A DNA stretch of 64,000 nt from JAKAGE01 sp964416665 (GTDB lineage Bacteria > Patescibacteriota > Minisyncoccia > UBA6257 > 2-01-FULL-56-20), in contig CAYQFA010000001.1 in assembly GCA_964416665.1 (NCBI GenBank), positions 51,052 to 115,051 of the forward strand, read 5' to 3'. The notes below the pieces were generated by a model. The model was not told the DNA's origin, did no database searches, and saw only the letters and a list, made by a program, of their open reading frames with translations. Every line of letters starts with the position of its first letter. Within the stretch, counting starts at the first letter, position 1. A program made the translations under genes and the position numbers. This document shows positions 57,869 through 64,000 of the stretch, piece by piece.

Positions 57869-57887
57869 TATTTTTCCCACTATACCC

Positions 57888-59609
57888 ATGACATCAGACG
57901 AACTTCTCCAGCAACTTCAAACGCGGGGATTATTGAACCCTACGATCGCCGCCCGTCTTAAGCGCGATACCTTGGTTACCGGAAAATCGGTCGAAGACCT
58001 TATCGCGAACGAGCGCATCATTCCCGATGAGAACATCGCGGAGTTGAAGAGCGAACTGTTGAAAATTCCTTATAAGAAGGTTGATATCGCGTCCATCGAC
58101 CCGAAGCTTTTCGCCATTGTTCCGGAAGAGACGGCGCGAACGTATGAAACAATTCCGCTCAGCGTGCAGGATGGTCTTTTGGTAATCGGTATGCTCCACC
58201 CGGAAGATCCGAAGGCGCAGGAAGCGATGAAATTCATCGCCCGGCAGAACCAGATGAATCTCGGTGTTTATCTCATCGCCTACGGTGACTGGCGTGCGGT
58301 GCTTGCAAAATATTCTCCGTTCCGCGCCGAGATCGCCAAGGCGGTCGAATCGCTTGGTGCGAAGGGCGGCGAGGGCGGCGATAAGTCGATCTCCCTTGAA
58401 GGTGGCGGCACCGATGAAGATGCGCCGATCATCAGGATCGTTTCGGACACGTTCAAGGAAGCGGTGTTGAACAAGGCGTCCGACGTGCACATCGAGCCGC
58501 AACGCGGATCGTTACGCGTCCGTTTCCGCATCAACGGTGACCTCCAGCAGGTGGCGTCGCTTCCGCAGGAGCTCTCCCAGCCGATCGCCTCGCGCGTGAA
58601 GGTCATCTCAAGCTTGAAGATCGATGAGTCGCGCATCCCGCAGGACGGCCGTTTTCGCGCAAGAATTTTCGATCGCGACATCGATTTTCGCGTCGCGACA
58701 TTTCCGACGCCGCTTGGCGAGAAGATCGCGATCCGCGTGCTCGACCCTACGACCGGCCTCAAGAATTTCGAAAGCCTTGATCTTCTTCCACAGACGCGCA
58801 CGACCATTCAGACCGGCCTCGATAAGCCGTTCGGCATGGTGCTCATCACCGGCCCTACCGGTTCCGGTAAAACGACAACGCTGTATGCGTTCCTCCAATC
58901 GCTTAATAAGGAAAGCGTGAATATCGTAAGCTTGGAAGACCCTGTGGAATATTTTGTTTCCGGGATCAACCAGTCGCAGGTACATCCGGAGATCGGTTAC
59001 GACTTTGCTTCCGGCTTGCGTCAGATATTGCGCCAAGACCCGGACATCATTATGGTCGGTGAGATTCGCGATAATGAAACAGCGGGACTTGCCGTGCAGG
59101 CGGCACTCACGGGCCACGTTGTGCTCTCGACACTCCACACCAATAATAGCGCCGGCGTCATCCCGCGTCTTATCGATATGAAGGTTGAGGCGTTCCTGTT
59201 GCCGGTGTCGCTCAGTCTTGTCATCGCCCAGCGCCTCATCGGCGTATTATGCCCTGACTGCAAAGCGCCGGAGGAGGCCGCGCCGGAAGTCCAGAAGCTC
59301 ATCGGGCGCGCGTTGGCGAGCTTGCCGCAGGATGTCACGGCGCAATTTTCGGAGCCATATCAGATCTACCACGCGAAGGGCTGTGCGACGTGCAAGGGCC
59401 GTGGCGTGGTGGGAAGGACCGGCATTTTCGAAGCGTTCCTTATGACCCCCGAATTTGAGCAGGTCATTATCGAGGGCGCGACCACCCAGAAGATCGCGAA
59501 AGCAGCCAAGGATCAGGGGATGATCACCTTGCGGCAGGACGGTGTGATCAAGGCCCTCAAAGGGGTCGTGGCGATTGAAGAAATAATCCGTGAAACGGAG
59601 GAAGCTTAG
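57888..59609 (+). CDS. pilB: Type IV pilus assembly ATPase PilB (GspE/PulE family)
   Basis: 573 residues. N-terminal MshEN-like domain (about 1-150), then the ATPase: ASDVHIEPQRGSLRVRFRI, Walker A GPTGSGKTTT (about 322-331), the Asp box SLEDPVEY, Walker B IIMVGEIRDNETA, the His box STLHTNNSAGVIPRL, and the zinc tetracysteine CPDC (from 455) with CATC (from 499). It powers pilus extension at the cytoplasmic face. Followed by a long hairpin before pilT. Confidence 0.93.
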   Translation: MTSDELLQQLQTRGLLNPTIAARLKRDTLVTGKSVEDLIANERIIPDENIAELKSELLKIPYKKVDIASIDPKLFAIVPEETARTYETIPLSVQDGLLVIGMLHPEDPKAQEAMKFIARQNQMNLGVYLIAYGDWRAVLAKYSPFRAEIAKAVESLGAKGGEGGDKSISLEGGGTDEDAPIIRIVSDTFKEAVLNKASDVHIEPQRGSLRVRFRINGDLQQVASLPQELSQPIASRVKVISSLKIDESRIPQDGRFRARIFDRDIDFRVATFPTPLGEKIAIRVLDPTTGLKNFESLDLLPQTRTTIQTGLDKPFGMVLITGPTGSGKTTTLYAFLQSLNKESVNIVSLEDPVEYFVSGINQSQVHPEIGYDFASGLRQILRQDPDIIMVGEIRDNETAGLAVQAALTGHVVLSTLHTNNSAGVIPRLIDMKVEAFLLPVSLSLVIAQRLIGVLCPDCKAPEEAAPEVQKLIGRALASLPQDVTAQFSEPYQIYHAKGCATCKGRGVVGRTGIFEAFLMTPEFEQVIIEGATTQKIAKAAKDQGMITLRQDGVIKALKGVVAIEEIIRETEEA

Positions 59610-59616
59610 TATATCG

Positions 59617-59738
59617 TAATATTTTTAGCCGATTTTGGGGCAATGGAAACCTCTTTGTCTTTTTCGCGAATTCGTCTTCGCACGAGCGCAAAAGACAAAG
59701 AGGTTTCCATTGCCCCCATGACTATCCTAAAAATATTA
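59617..59738. repeat. Two-tier long hairpin between pilB and pilT
   Basis: Inner arms 59637-59663 and 59690-59716 pair perfectly over 27 bp around a 26-nt loop. Outer arms 59617-59628 and 59727-59738 add 12 bp. It ends 3 nt before the pilT -10. The loop is not of the 17-nt type, though it can form GCGAA/TTCGC. Confidence 0.8.
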
Positions 59739-59741
59739 TGG

Positions 59742-59747
59742 TATACT
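59742..59747 (+). promoter_or_regulatory. -10 element (TATACT) of pilT
   Basis: TATACT with 10 nt to ATG 59758, giving a leader of at most about 3 nt. Confidence 0.45.
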
Positions 59748-59757
59748 AAACATACTT

Positions 59758-60831
59758 ATGGACGATTATAAACAGAAATTGATCGATTTACTGACGGCAA
59801 CGGCGAAGCAAAATGCTTCAGATCTGCATCTTGCCGTGGGGCGTCATCCGACGTTGCGCATTGACGGCGTCCTCATCCCGCTGCAAAAAGAACCGCTTCT
59901 CACGCCCGAAATGATGGAGGGCGTCATCGGGGAACTTGTTACCCCCGAGCAAAAGGCGAAATTGATCACCCAGCGCCAACTCGACTTCGCTTACAGCTTT
60001 GAGGACAAGGCGCGTTTTCGCGCGAATGTTTATTTCCAGCGCGGATATCTTGCCGCTGTGCTCCGCTTGGTGCCCGCACAGATCAAGACGATCGAAGAAC
60101 TGAATCTTCCGCCGCTGCTCCACGATCTGGCCAAGCTCTCGCAGGGATTTGTACTGCTTGTCGGTCCCGCCGGACACGGGAAGTCATCGACCCTCGCCGC
60201 GATCGTCGATGAGATCAACCACACGCGCTCCGACCACATTATTACCATTGAAGATCCGATCGAATATCTTTTTACGCAGGATCAGTGCATGGTCTCCCAG
60301 CGCGAGGTTGGCAATGACACGTTGAGCTTCCACTCGGCGCTCCGGACGGTTTTGCGTCAGGATCCCGATGTCGTCATGATCGGTGAGATGCGCGATGCGG
60401 TTTCTATCAGTACTGCCATGACCTCCGCCGAAACCGGTCACCTTGTGCTTTCGACATTGCACACGAATTCCGCCTCGCAGACGATCGACCGCATCATCGA
60501 TTCGTTCCCGCCGGAGCAACAGGGGCAGGTGACATCGCAGCTTGCCGCGACGCTGGTCGCGATCATCTCGCAGCGCCTTCTGCCGCGCATTTCCGGAGGC
60601 CGCGTACCGGCAGCCGAGATCATGATCGTGAATCCCGCGATACGAAATCTTATCCGTGAGCGCAAAACATACCAGATCGATCTCGTTATCGAAACAAGCC
60701 TCCAGGAAGGCATGGTGACACTGAACCGCTCGTTGGTGAATCTTGTGAAGAACAAAGAGATATCGCTTGAGAACGCGGAACTCTATTCTCTGAACCCCGC
60801 CGAACTTCGCATCCTTATGGAGCGGACGTAG
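59758..60831 (+). CDS. pilT: Type IV pilus retraction ATPase PilT
   Basis: 357 residues. ASDLHLAVGRHPTLRIDG at the N-terminus, Walker A GPAGHGKSSTL (about 137-147), IITIEDPIEYLF, Walker B VVMIGEMRD, STLHTNSASQTIDRIID, and the PilT signature AIRNLIRERKTYQ, where the usual AIRNLIREGK is nearly intact. It drives retraction for twitching and DNA uptake. It has its own promoter after the long hairpin, so pilT-pilC may be expressed separately from pilB. Confidence 0.94.
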   Translation: MDDYKQKLIDLLTATAKQNASDLHLAVGRHPTLRIDGVLIPLQKEPLLTPEMMEGVIGELVTPEQKAKLITQRQLDFAYSFEDKARFRANVYFQRGYLAAVLRLVPAQIKTIEELNLPPLLHDLAKLSQGFVLLVGPAGHGKSSTLAAIVDEINHTRSDHIITIEDPIEYLFTQDQCMVSQREVGNDTLSFHSALRTVLRQDPDVVMIGEMRDAVSISTAMTSAETGHLVLSTLHTNSASQTIDRIIDSFPPEQQGQVTSQLAATLVAIISQRLLPRISGGRVPAAEIMIVNPAIRNLIRERKTYQIDLVIETSLQEGMVTLNRSLVNLVKNKEISLENAELYSLNPAELRILMERT

Positions 60832-60847
60832 CGCAGTATTTTTCCCT

Positions 60848-62059
60848 ATGAAATTTAAATATCAGGCCAAAACAAAAGATGGGGAAGTGCAGGTCGGGTT
60901 TGTCGAGGCAGGCAACCGTGACACGGCGGTGTCGATCCTCACCAGTCACGACCTCTTTGTGTTAAGCGTCGCCGCTGAGGCGCCGCCGGGTTTTCTTGAT
61001 CGCATCTCGGCATTCTTTGCCCGCGCGCGCCGGAAAGACCTGATCGTCTTTGCGCGACAGCTTGCAACCCTGCTTGAGGCGCGCTTGCCGCTCAGCGACG
61101 CGCTCAAGATACTCAACGAACAGACCAGCAACAAGACCCTCAAGGAGGCCATCTATCAGGTTACCGAAGACATCAACGCGGGACTCTCTTTTTCCCAAGC
61201 GCTTGAGCGTCAAAAGGAGGTCTTTCCGGATTATTATGTTGAAATGATCCGCGCCGCGGAGGTCACCGGCAACATGAGCGAGCTCGCGTCATTCCTCGCC
61301 GACTATACCGAAAAAGAAGGTATCCTTGCGAGCAAGGTATCGTCCGCGCTTATCTACCCGGGTATCGTTCTCGGCCTTTTCGTCGTCGTCGCATTCATCT
61401 TGCTCACGTTCGTCTATCCGTCGCTCGGCAGCGTTTTTGCCCAGAACGGCGTTGCCTTACCATGGTATACGCAGGTCTTATTGGACACCGGAACATTCCT
61501 TTCGAAATGGTGGCCTGCGGTCGTTGTCGCGGTGGTTGCCGTTGGTCTCCTCATGGTGAATTATCTTCAGACCGACGAGGGCGAAGCTCTCCTTGATGAG
61601 GCAAAATTGCGGGTGCCGGTCGTCAAGAAAGTGACCGCACCGGTCGTCATGGCGCGGTTCGGCAATTCGGCGGCGCTCCTTGTGCACGGCGGCATTCCCA
61701 TCGCACAGGCGCTTGAGATAATCAGTCACATGGTGGGAAACAGCTTGTATCGCGATGTAGTGCACGATGTCGCGCAGGATGTCCGTCAGGGGTTGCTCTT
61801 GTCGCAAAGCATCGCGAAATATCCCGATTATTTTCCGCCGCTCGTTTCCCAGATGATCGCGGTGGGCGAGACCACCGGCAAGACCGAAGATATGTTCACG
61901 CGCCTTGCGAATATCTATACGCGCGAGGCCGATGAGGTCACCAACAATCTTGTCGACCTTATCCAGCCGATAATGATGATCGGCATGGGAGTCATGGTCG
62001 GGCTGCTTTTCGCCTCTATTTTGATCCCGATCTATAACCTGACGGCGAACATCCACTAA
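60848..62059 (+). CDS. pilC: Type IV pilus inner-membrane platform protein PilC
   Basis: 403 residues, the standard PilC/GspF length. Two T2SSF repeats (about 65-190 and 265-390), with LIVFARQLATLLEARLPLSDAL in the first and MARFGNSAALLVHGGIPIAQAL in the second, plus membrane segments near 165-195, 213-235 and the C-terminus. It anchors PilB/PilT to the growing pilus. Its last codons form the left arm of a 10-bp inverted repeat with the stop codon in the loop. Confidence 0.93.
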   Translation: MKFKYQAKTKDGEVQVGFVEAGNRDTAVSILTSHDLFVLSVAAEAPPGFLDRISAFFARARRKDLIVFARQLATLLEARLPLSDALKILNEQTSNKTLKEAIYQVTEDINAGLSFSQALERQKEVFPDYYVEMIRAAEVTGNMSELASFLADYTEKEGILASKVSSALIYPGIVLGLFVVVAFILLTFVYPSLGSVFAQNGVALPWYTQVLLDTGTFLSKWWPAVVVAVVAVGLLMVNYLQTDEGEALLDEAKLRVPVVKKVTAPVVMARFGNSAALLVHGGIPIAQALEIISHMVGNSLYRDVVHDVAQDVRQGLLLSQSIAKYPDYFPPLVSQMIAVGETTGKTEDMFTRLANIYTREADEVTNNLVDLIQPIMMIGMGVMVGLLFASILIPIYNLTANIH

Positions 62060-62070
62060 GGGATGTTCGC
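62045..62070. repeat. 10-bp inverted repeat capturing the pilC 3' end
   Basis: Arms 62045-62054 and 62061-62070 are perfect. The loop ACTAAG contains the pilC stop, the same layout as at 16626-16659. A further CCACA/TGTGG hairpin (62072-62085) directly precedes the next -10. Confidence 0.6.
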
Positions 62071-62085
62071 GCCACACGGTTGTGG

Positions 62086-62091
62086 TATAAT
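62086..62091 (+). promoter_or_regulatory. -10 element (TATAAT) upstream of the pilin gene
   Basis: TATAAT. The predicted start near 62098 would transcribe a 15-codon ORF from ATG 62110 that overlaps the pilin start out of frame. Confidence 0.45.
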
Positions 62092-62132
62092 AAAAAGACT
62101 AAGCATAGCATGGCGAAAGGTCGCAAATGTGG

Positions 62133-62138
62133 TATCAT
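62133..62138 (+). promoter_or_regulatory. -10 element (TATCAT) adjacent to the pilin start
   Basis: TATCAT with 8 nt to ATG 62147. Confidence 0.35.
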
Positions 62139-62146
62139 TACCAATA

Positions 62147-62653
62147 ATGATTACTAAAGAACAAAAAGGTTTCACCCTCATCGAAATTTTGATCGTCGTT
62201 GCCATTATTGCCATTTTGGCGTCAGTGGTGCTTGTCGGTCTTGGGCCTACCCAGAAAGAGGGCCGCGACTCGCGCCGTATTTCGGATCTTTCCGAGGTGC
62301 AGAATGCGCTTGAGCTGTATTATAACCACTGCGGCAATTATCCTGGTCCCGCCAGCAGCCCCGGTAATTCATGCGGGGCATGGTCGGCGATGACACCGGG
62401 ATCGAATGCATACTACGAAGATATGAAGGCCGATGTCACGGGCTTGACCGATATCGGTGTGCCACAGATTCCCGAAGATCCCACCAATGCGGGCAGTTTG
62501 GTGTATGAGTATGAGACCAATTCCCCGAACAGTTATACCCTTGCCACTACTCTCGAGGATACCGGTAACGCTGTCTTGAAGAGCGATGAAACGACCGATC
62601 CGAACGGCAGCTTAACGTGCAGTAAGGGGGGGTTGTATTGTCTCAGTCTGTAA
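62147..62653 (+). CDS. Type IV pilin
   Basis: 168 residues from ATG 62147. The prepilin leader ends MITKEQKG with cleavage before FTLIEILIVVAIIAILASVV, giving a mature N-terminal Phe and Glu5 as required for pilus assembly. The globular part has four Cys (CGNYPGPASSPGNSC and a C-terminal CSKGGLYC) that may form two disulfides. It is probably the major pilin given its own promoter(s) and strong terminator. The frame extension to 62063 is rejected since it precedes the leader. Confidence 0.92.
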   Translation: MITKEQKGFTLIEILIVVAIIAILASVVLVGLGPTQKEGRDSRRISDLSEVQNALELYYNHCGNYPGPASSPGNSCGAWSAMTPGSNAYYEDMKADVTGLTDIGVPQIPEDPTNAGSLVYEYETNSPNSYTLATTLEDTGNAVLKSDETTDPNGSLTCSKGGLYCLSL

Positions 62654-62679
62654 GAAAGCCCCGATTCCTTTCCTTGGAA

Positions 62680-62703
62680 AAATCCCGCCGCGGCGGGATT
62701 TTT
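62680..62703 (+). terminator. Intrinsic terminator after the pilin gene
   Basis: A 10-bp stem AAATCCCGCC/GGCGGGATTT (62680-62689, 62692-62701), followed by TT. The same CCCGCC/GGCGGG core occurs after HU. Confidence 0.75.
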
Positions 62704-62713
62704 GATTGTCTGG

Positions 62714-62719
62714 TAAAAT
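62714..62719 (+). promoter_or_regulatory. -10 element (TAAAAT), leaderless arrangement
   Basis: TAAAAT with 7 nt to ATG 62727. Confidence 0.45.
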
Positions 62720-62726
62720 AAAACCC

Positions 62727-63587
62727 ATGACGTGGCTTATCCTTTTTATTTTCGGCATTGCCATTGGCAGTTTTTTGAACGTGGTCGCAGTGCGCTATGA
62801 CGGCGATCATTTTTTACTGAGCAACAACGTGATCGGCGGCCGATCGCATTGTCCGCATTGCCAAAAAACATTGCGGTGGTTCGAGCTCATCCCGCTGGTG
62901 AGCTTTATCATGCTCGGCGGCCGATGCGCGCGGTGCAAAACACCGTTGAGTTTCCAATATCCGGTCGTCGAACTTATCTCCGGGCTTGTGTTCGCGCTCG
63001 TGCCGTACCGCGTTGCCATGCTTACCGGCAGCGATGGCGCAATGATTTTCGGTTTGGCGGCATTTTGGGTGGTGGCGTTCGAGGCGCTGCTCGTCATGTC
63101 GCTCATCGACATTCGCCTTGGCATCATCCCTGACGAGATCAATATTTTTCTCCTTATCCTCGGCATATTTTTCGGTATTTTCGTGACGGGATGTTTTGGC
63201 CTCGTGAACCATTCGCTCATCGGTTTCTATGGCGATCTTTTCGGTCTCCAGCAGAACTTCTGGTTTAACCACGTTGTTGCCGCTTTCTTTGGCGCCGCGT
63301 TCTTTTGTTTTCTCATTTTCGCCACGCGCGGCAGGGGAATGGGCATGGGCGACCTTAAGCTCGCCATCCCGCTCGGATTTCTTTTCGGCTGGCCGGATAT
63401 TCTTTTCGTTATCGCTTTCGCGAATGTGGTCGGCGCCATCGTCGGACTTACTGCGATCTCCTTCGGCAAAAAAAGTATGAAAAGCACGGTACCGTTCGGA
63501 CCGTTCCTCGCGGTCGGCTCGGTCATCACATTCTTTTTTGCCTATCAATTATTCCAGTGGTATTTTTCCATCCTCGGCCTGCGCTGA
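62727..63587 (+). CDS. pilD: Prepilin peptidase PilD
   Basis: 286 residues from ATG 62727. N-terminal FIFGIAIGSFLNVVAVR, the paired zinc cysteines CPHC (42-45) and CARC (67-70), and the two aspartyl-protease Asp sites SLIDIRLGIIPDEIN and GMGMGDLKL (GxGD). Seven to eight hydrophobic segments. It cleaves and usually N-methylates the pilins encoded on both sides. Confidence 0.94.
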   Translation: MTWLILFIFGIAIGSFLNVVAVRYDGDHFLLSNNVIGGRSHCPHCQKTLRWFELIPLVSFIMLGGRCARCKTPLSFQYPVVELISGLVFALVPYRVAMLTGSDGAMIFGLAAFWVVAFEALLVMSLIDIRLGIIPDEINIFLLILGIFFGIFVTGCFGLVNHSLIGFYGDLFGLQQNFWFNHVVAAFFGAAFFCFLIFATRGRGMGMGDLKLAIPLGFLFGWPDILFVIAFANVVGAIVGLTAISFGKKSMKSTVPFGPFLAVGSVITFFFAYQLFQWYFSILGLR

Positions 63588-63594
63588 TTGGTGA

Positions 63595-63600
63595 TATAAT
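63595..63600 (+). promoter_or_regulatory. -10 element (TATAAT) of the second pilin-like gene
   Basis: TATAAT followed by GGAAGGGA and ATG 63611 (10-nt spacer). The GGAAGG could serve as Shine-Dalgarno only for transcripts starting upstream. Confidence 0.4.
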
Positions 63601-63610
63601 GGAAGGGACG

Positions 63611-64000
63611 ATGAAAACAACAATTTCCCGCGCCGGGTTTACGCTCCTCGAGATGCTCGTCGTGATCGGCATCACGACGCTTTTGTCGGTCGTCGCCATA
63701 AGCTATACCAAAATAGGGCAGAACGGAGTGGCGCTCACCGTAGAGACGTCGAAGATCGCCGAGCTTATCTTGCAGGCCAAAGAACTTGCCATCAACACGT
63801 ATGGCACTACGGAAAGCGGCGCAAAAGCGTGTGCGTTCGGCGTCCATTTTGATTTCACCGATCCAACAAACCCGACTTACTCGCTATTCGCCTATAGCGT
63901 CGATGGCGGGCTACTGTGCCCCTCGGTTGCCAGCGCCACCGAGATAGGCCTCGTTGGTCCGAACGGAGTGGCCGGCCTTGCCATTCCTCGGGAGTACGAG
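63611..64000 (+). CDS. Second pilin/pseudopilin, 3' end outside window
   Basis: 130 residues visible, open at the window end. Leader MKTTISRAG, then FTLLEMLVVIGITTLLSVVA, a class III prepilin site with Glu5 kept. The rest (AELILQAKELAINTYG) is typical of minor pilins or GspH-like pseudopilins (FimT). Probably the first gene of a minor-pilin set continuing past the window. Confidence 0.85.
   Translation, partial: MKTTISRAGFTLLEMLVVIGITTLLSVVAISYTKIGQNGVALTVETSKIAELILQAKELAINTYGTTESGAKACAFGVHFDFTDPTNPTYSLFAYSVDGGLLCPSVASATEIGLVGPNGVAGLAIPREYE

Noticed and set aside
1..64000. Alternative genetic code (TGA as Gly, known in some CPR lineages)
   Set aside because: Many genes end properly with TGA (for example at 486 and 5315), and motifs are intact under the standard code.

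Overview
This is about 64 kb of a compact bacterial chromosome with roughly half G+C. It is read with the standard bacterial code, since TGA ends several conserved genes. The gene set suggests a small-genome Patescibacteria/CPR (Parcubacteria-like) organism. It includes a 1276-residue secreted S-layer-like protein with a peptidoglycan-binding domain, type IV pilus genes with no secretin in view, a double-domain ThyX-like protein, a rpsO-NYN-pnp cluster, sugar-nucleotide genes with no lipid A genes in view, and many small membrane proteins of unknown role. The taxon is inferred from gene content only. I saw no rRNA, CRISPR array, insertion sequence or prophage.

Layout. 1-20190 is a surface-glycan locus. 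It holds the end of a CDP-glucose 4,6-dehydratase gene, a cupin epimerase, SDR epimerases, an alpha-1,2-fucosyltransferase, several GT2/GT4 glycosyltransferases, two FkbM methyltransferases and a complete GDP-D-glycero-D-manno-heptose set (hddA, gmhA, gmhB, hddC). It also holds a flippase, a decayed second flippase 3' end, a membrane sugar-phosphate transferase and a DedA protein. 20291-22598 is a redox group (DsbA-like, SPW, glutaredoxin-like, TrxB-like). 22868-26090 is rpsO-NYN-pnp. 26196-35693 carries recA, a RodZ-like gene, ftsK, a phosphohexomutase, a DEDDy exonuclease, a cysteine desulfurase and an HtrA protease. 35761-40892 carries a ClpB-type chaperone, a membrane protein, galU and a winged-helix regulator. 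40935-45143 holds a structured-RNA candidate and the S-layer gene with its terminator. 45238-49410 carries HU, tRNA-Arg, tRNA-Gly, an EamA transporter and glmS. 49525-52500 is dcd, double ThyX and tmk. 52670-54510 is an ECF sigma/membrane/secreted trio. 54533-64000 is comF and the type IV pilus cluster pilM-N-O-P-B-T-C, pilin, pilD and a second pilin cut by the window end.

How it works together. The first 20 kb, with galU, the phosphohexomutase and glmS, would make activated sugars, build lipid-linked repeat units and export them. A likely destination is a glycosylated S-layer or capsule. The pilus cluster, comF, recA and the DsbA-like protein fit DNA uptake, though no ComEC is in view.

Three non-coding patterns run through the window. 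First, more than twenty start codons on both strands lie only 5-10 nt downstream of a -10 hexamer, which predicts leaderless mRNAs. Second, long near-perfect inverted repeats sit at gene 3' ends. Their arms are specific to each locus, but four share a 17-nt loop with the pattern TGC-TGYG-NNNA-CRCA-AC, which shows covariation. Third, the hexamer CGGCAA/TTGCCG occurs 22 times within 1 kb around a leaderless HTH regulator gene. All three were read by eye and not computed.
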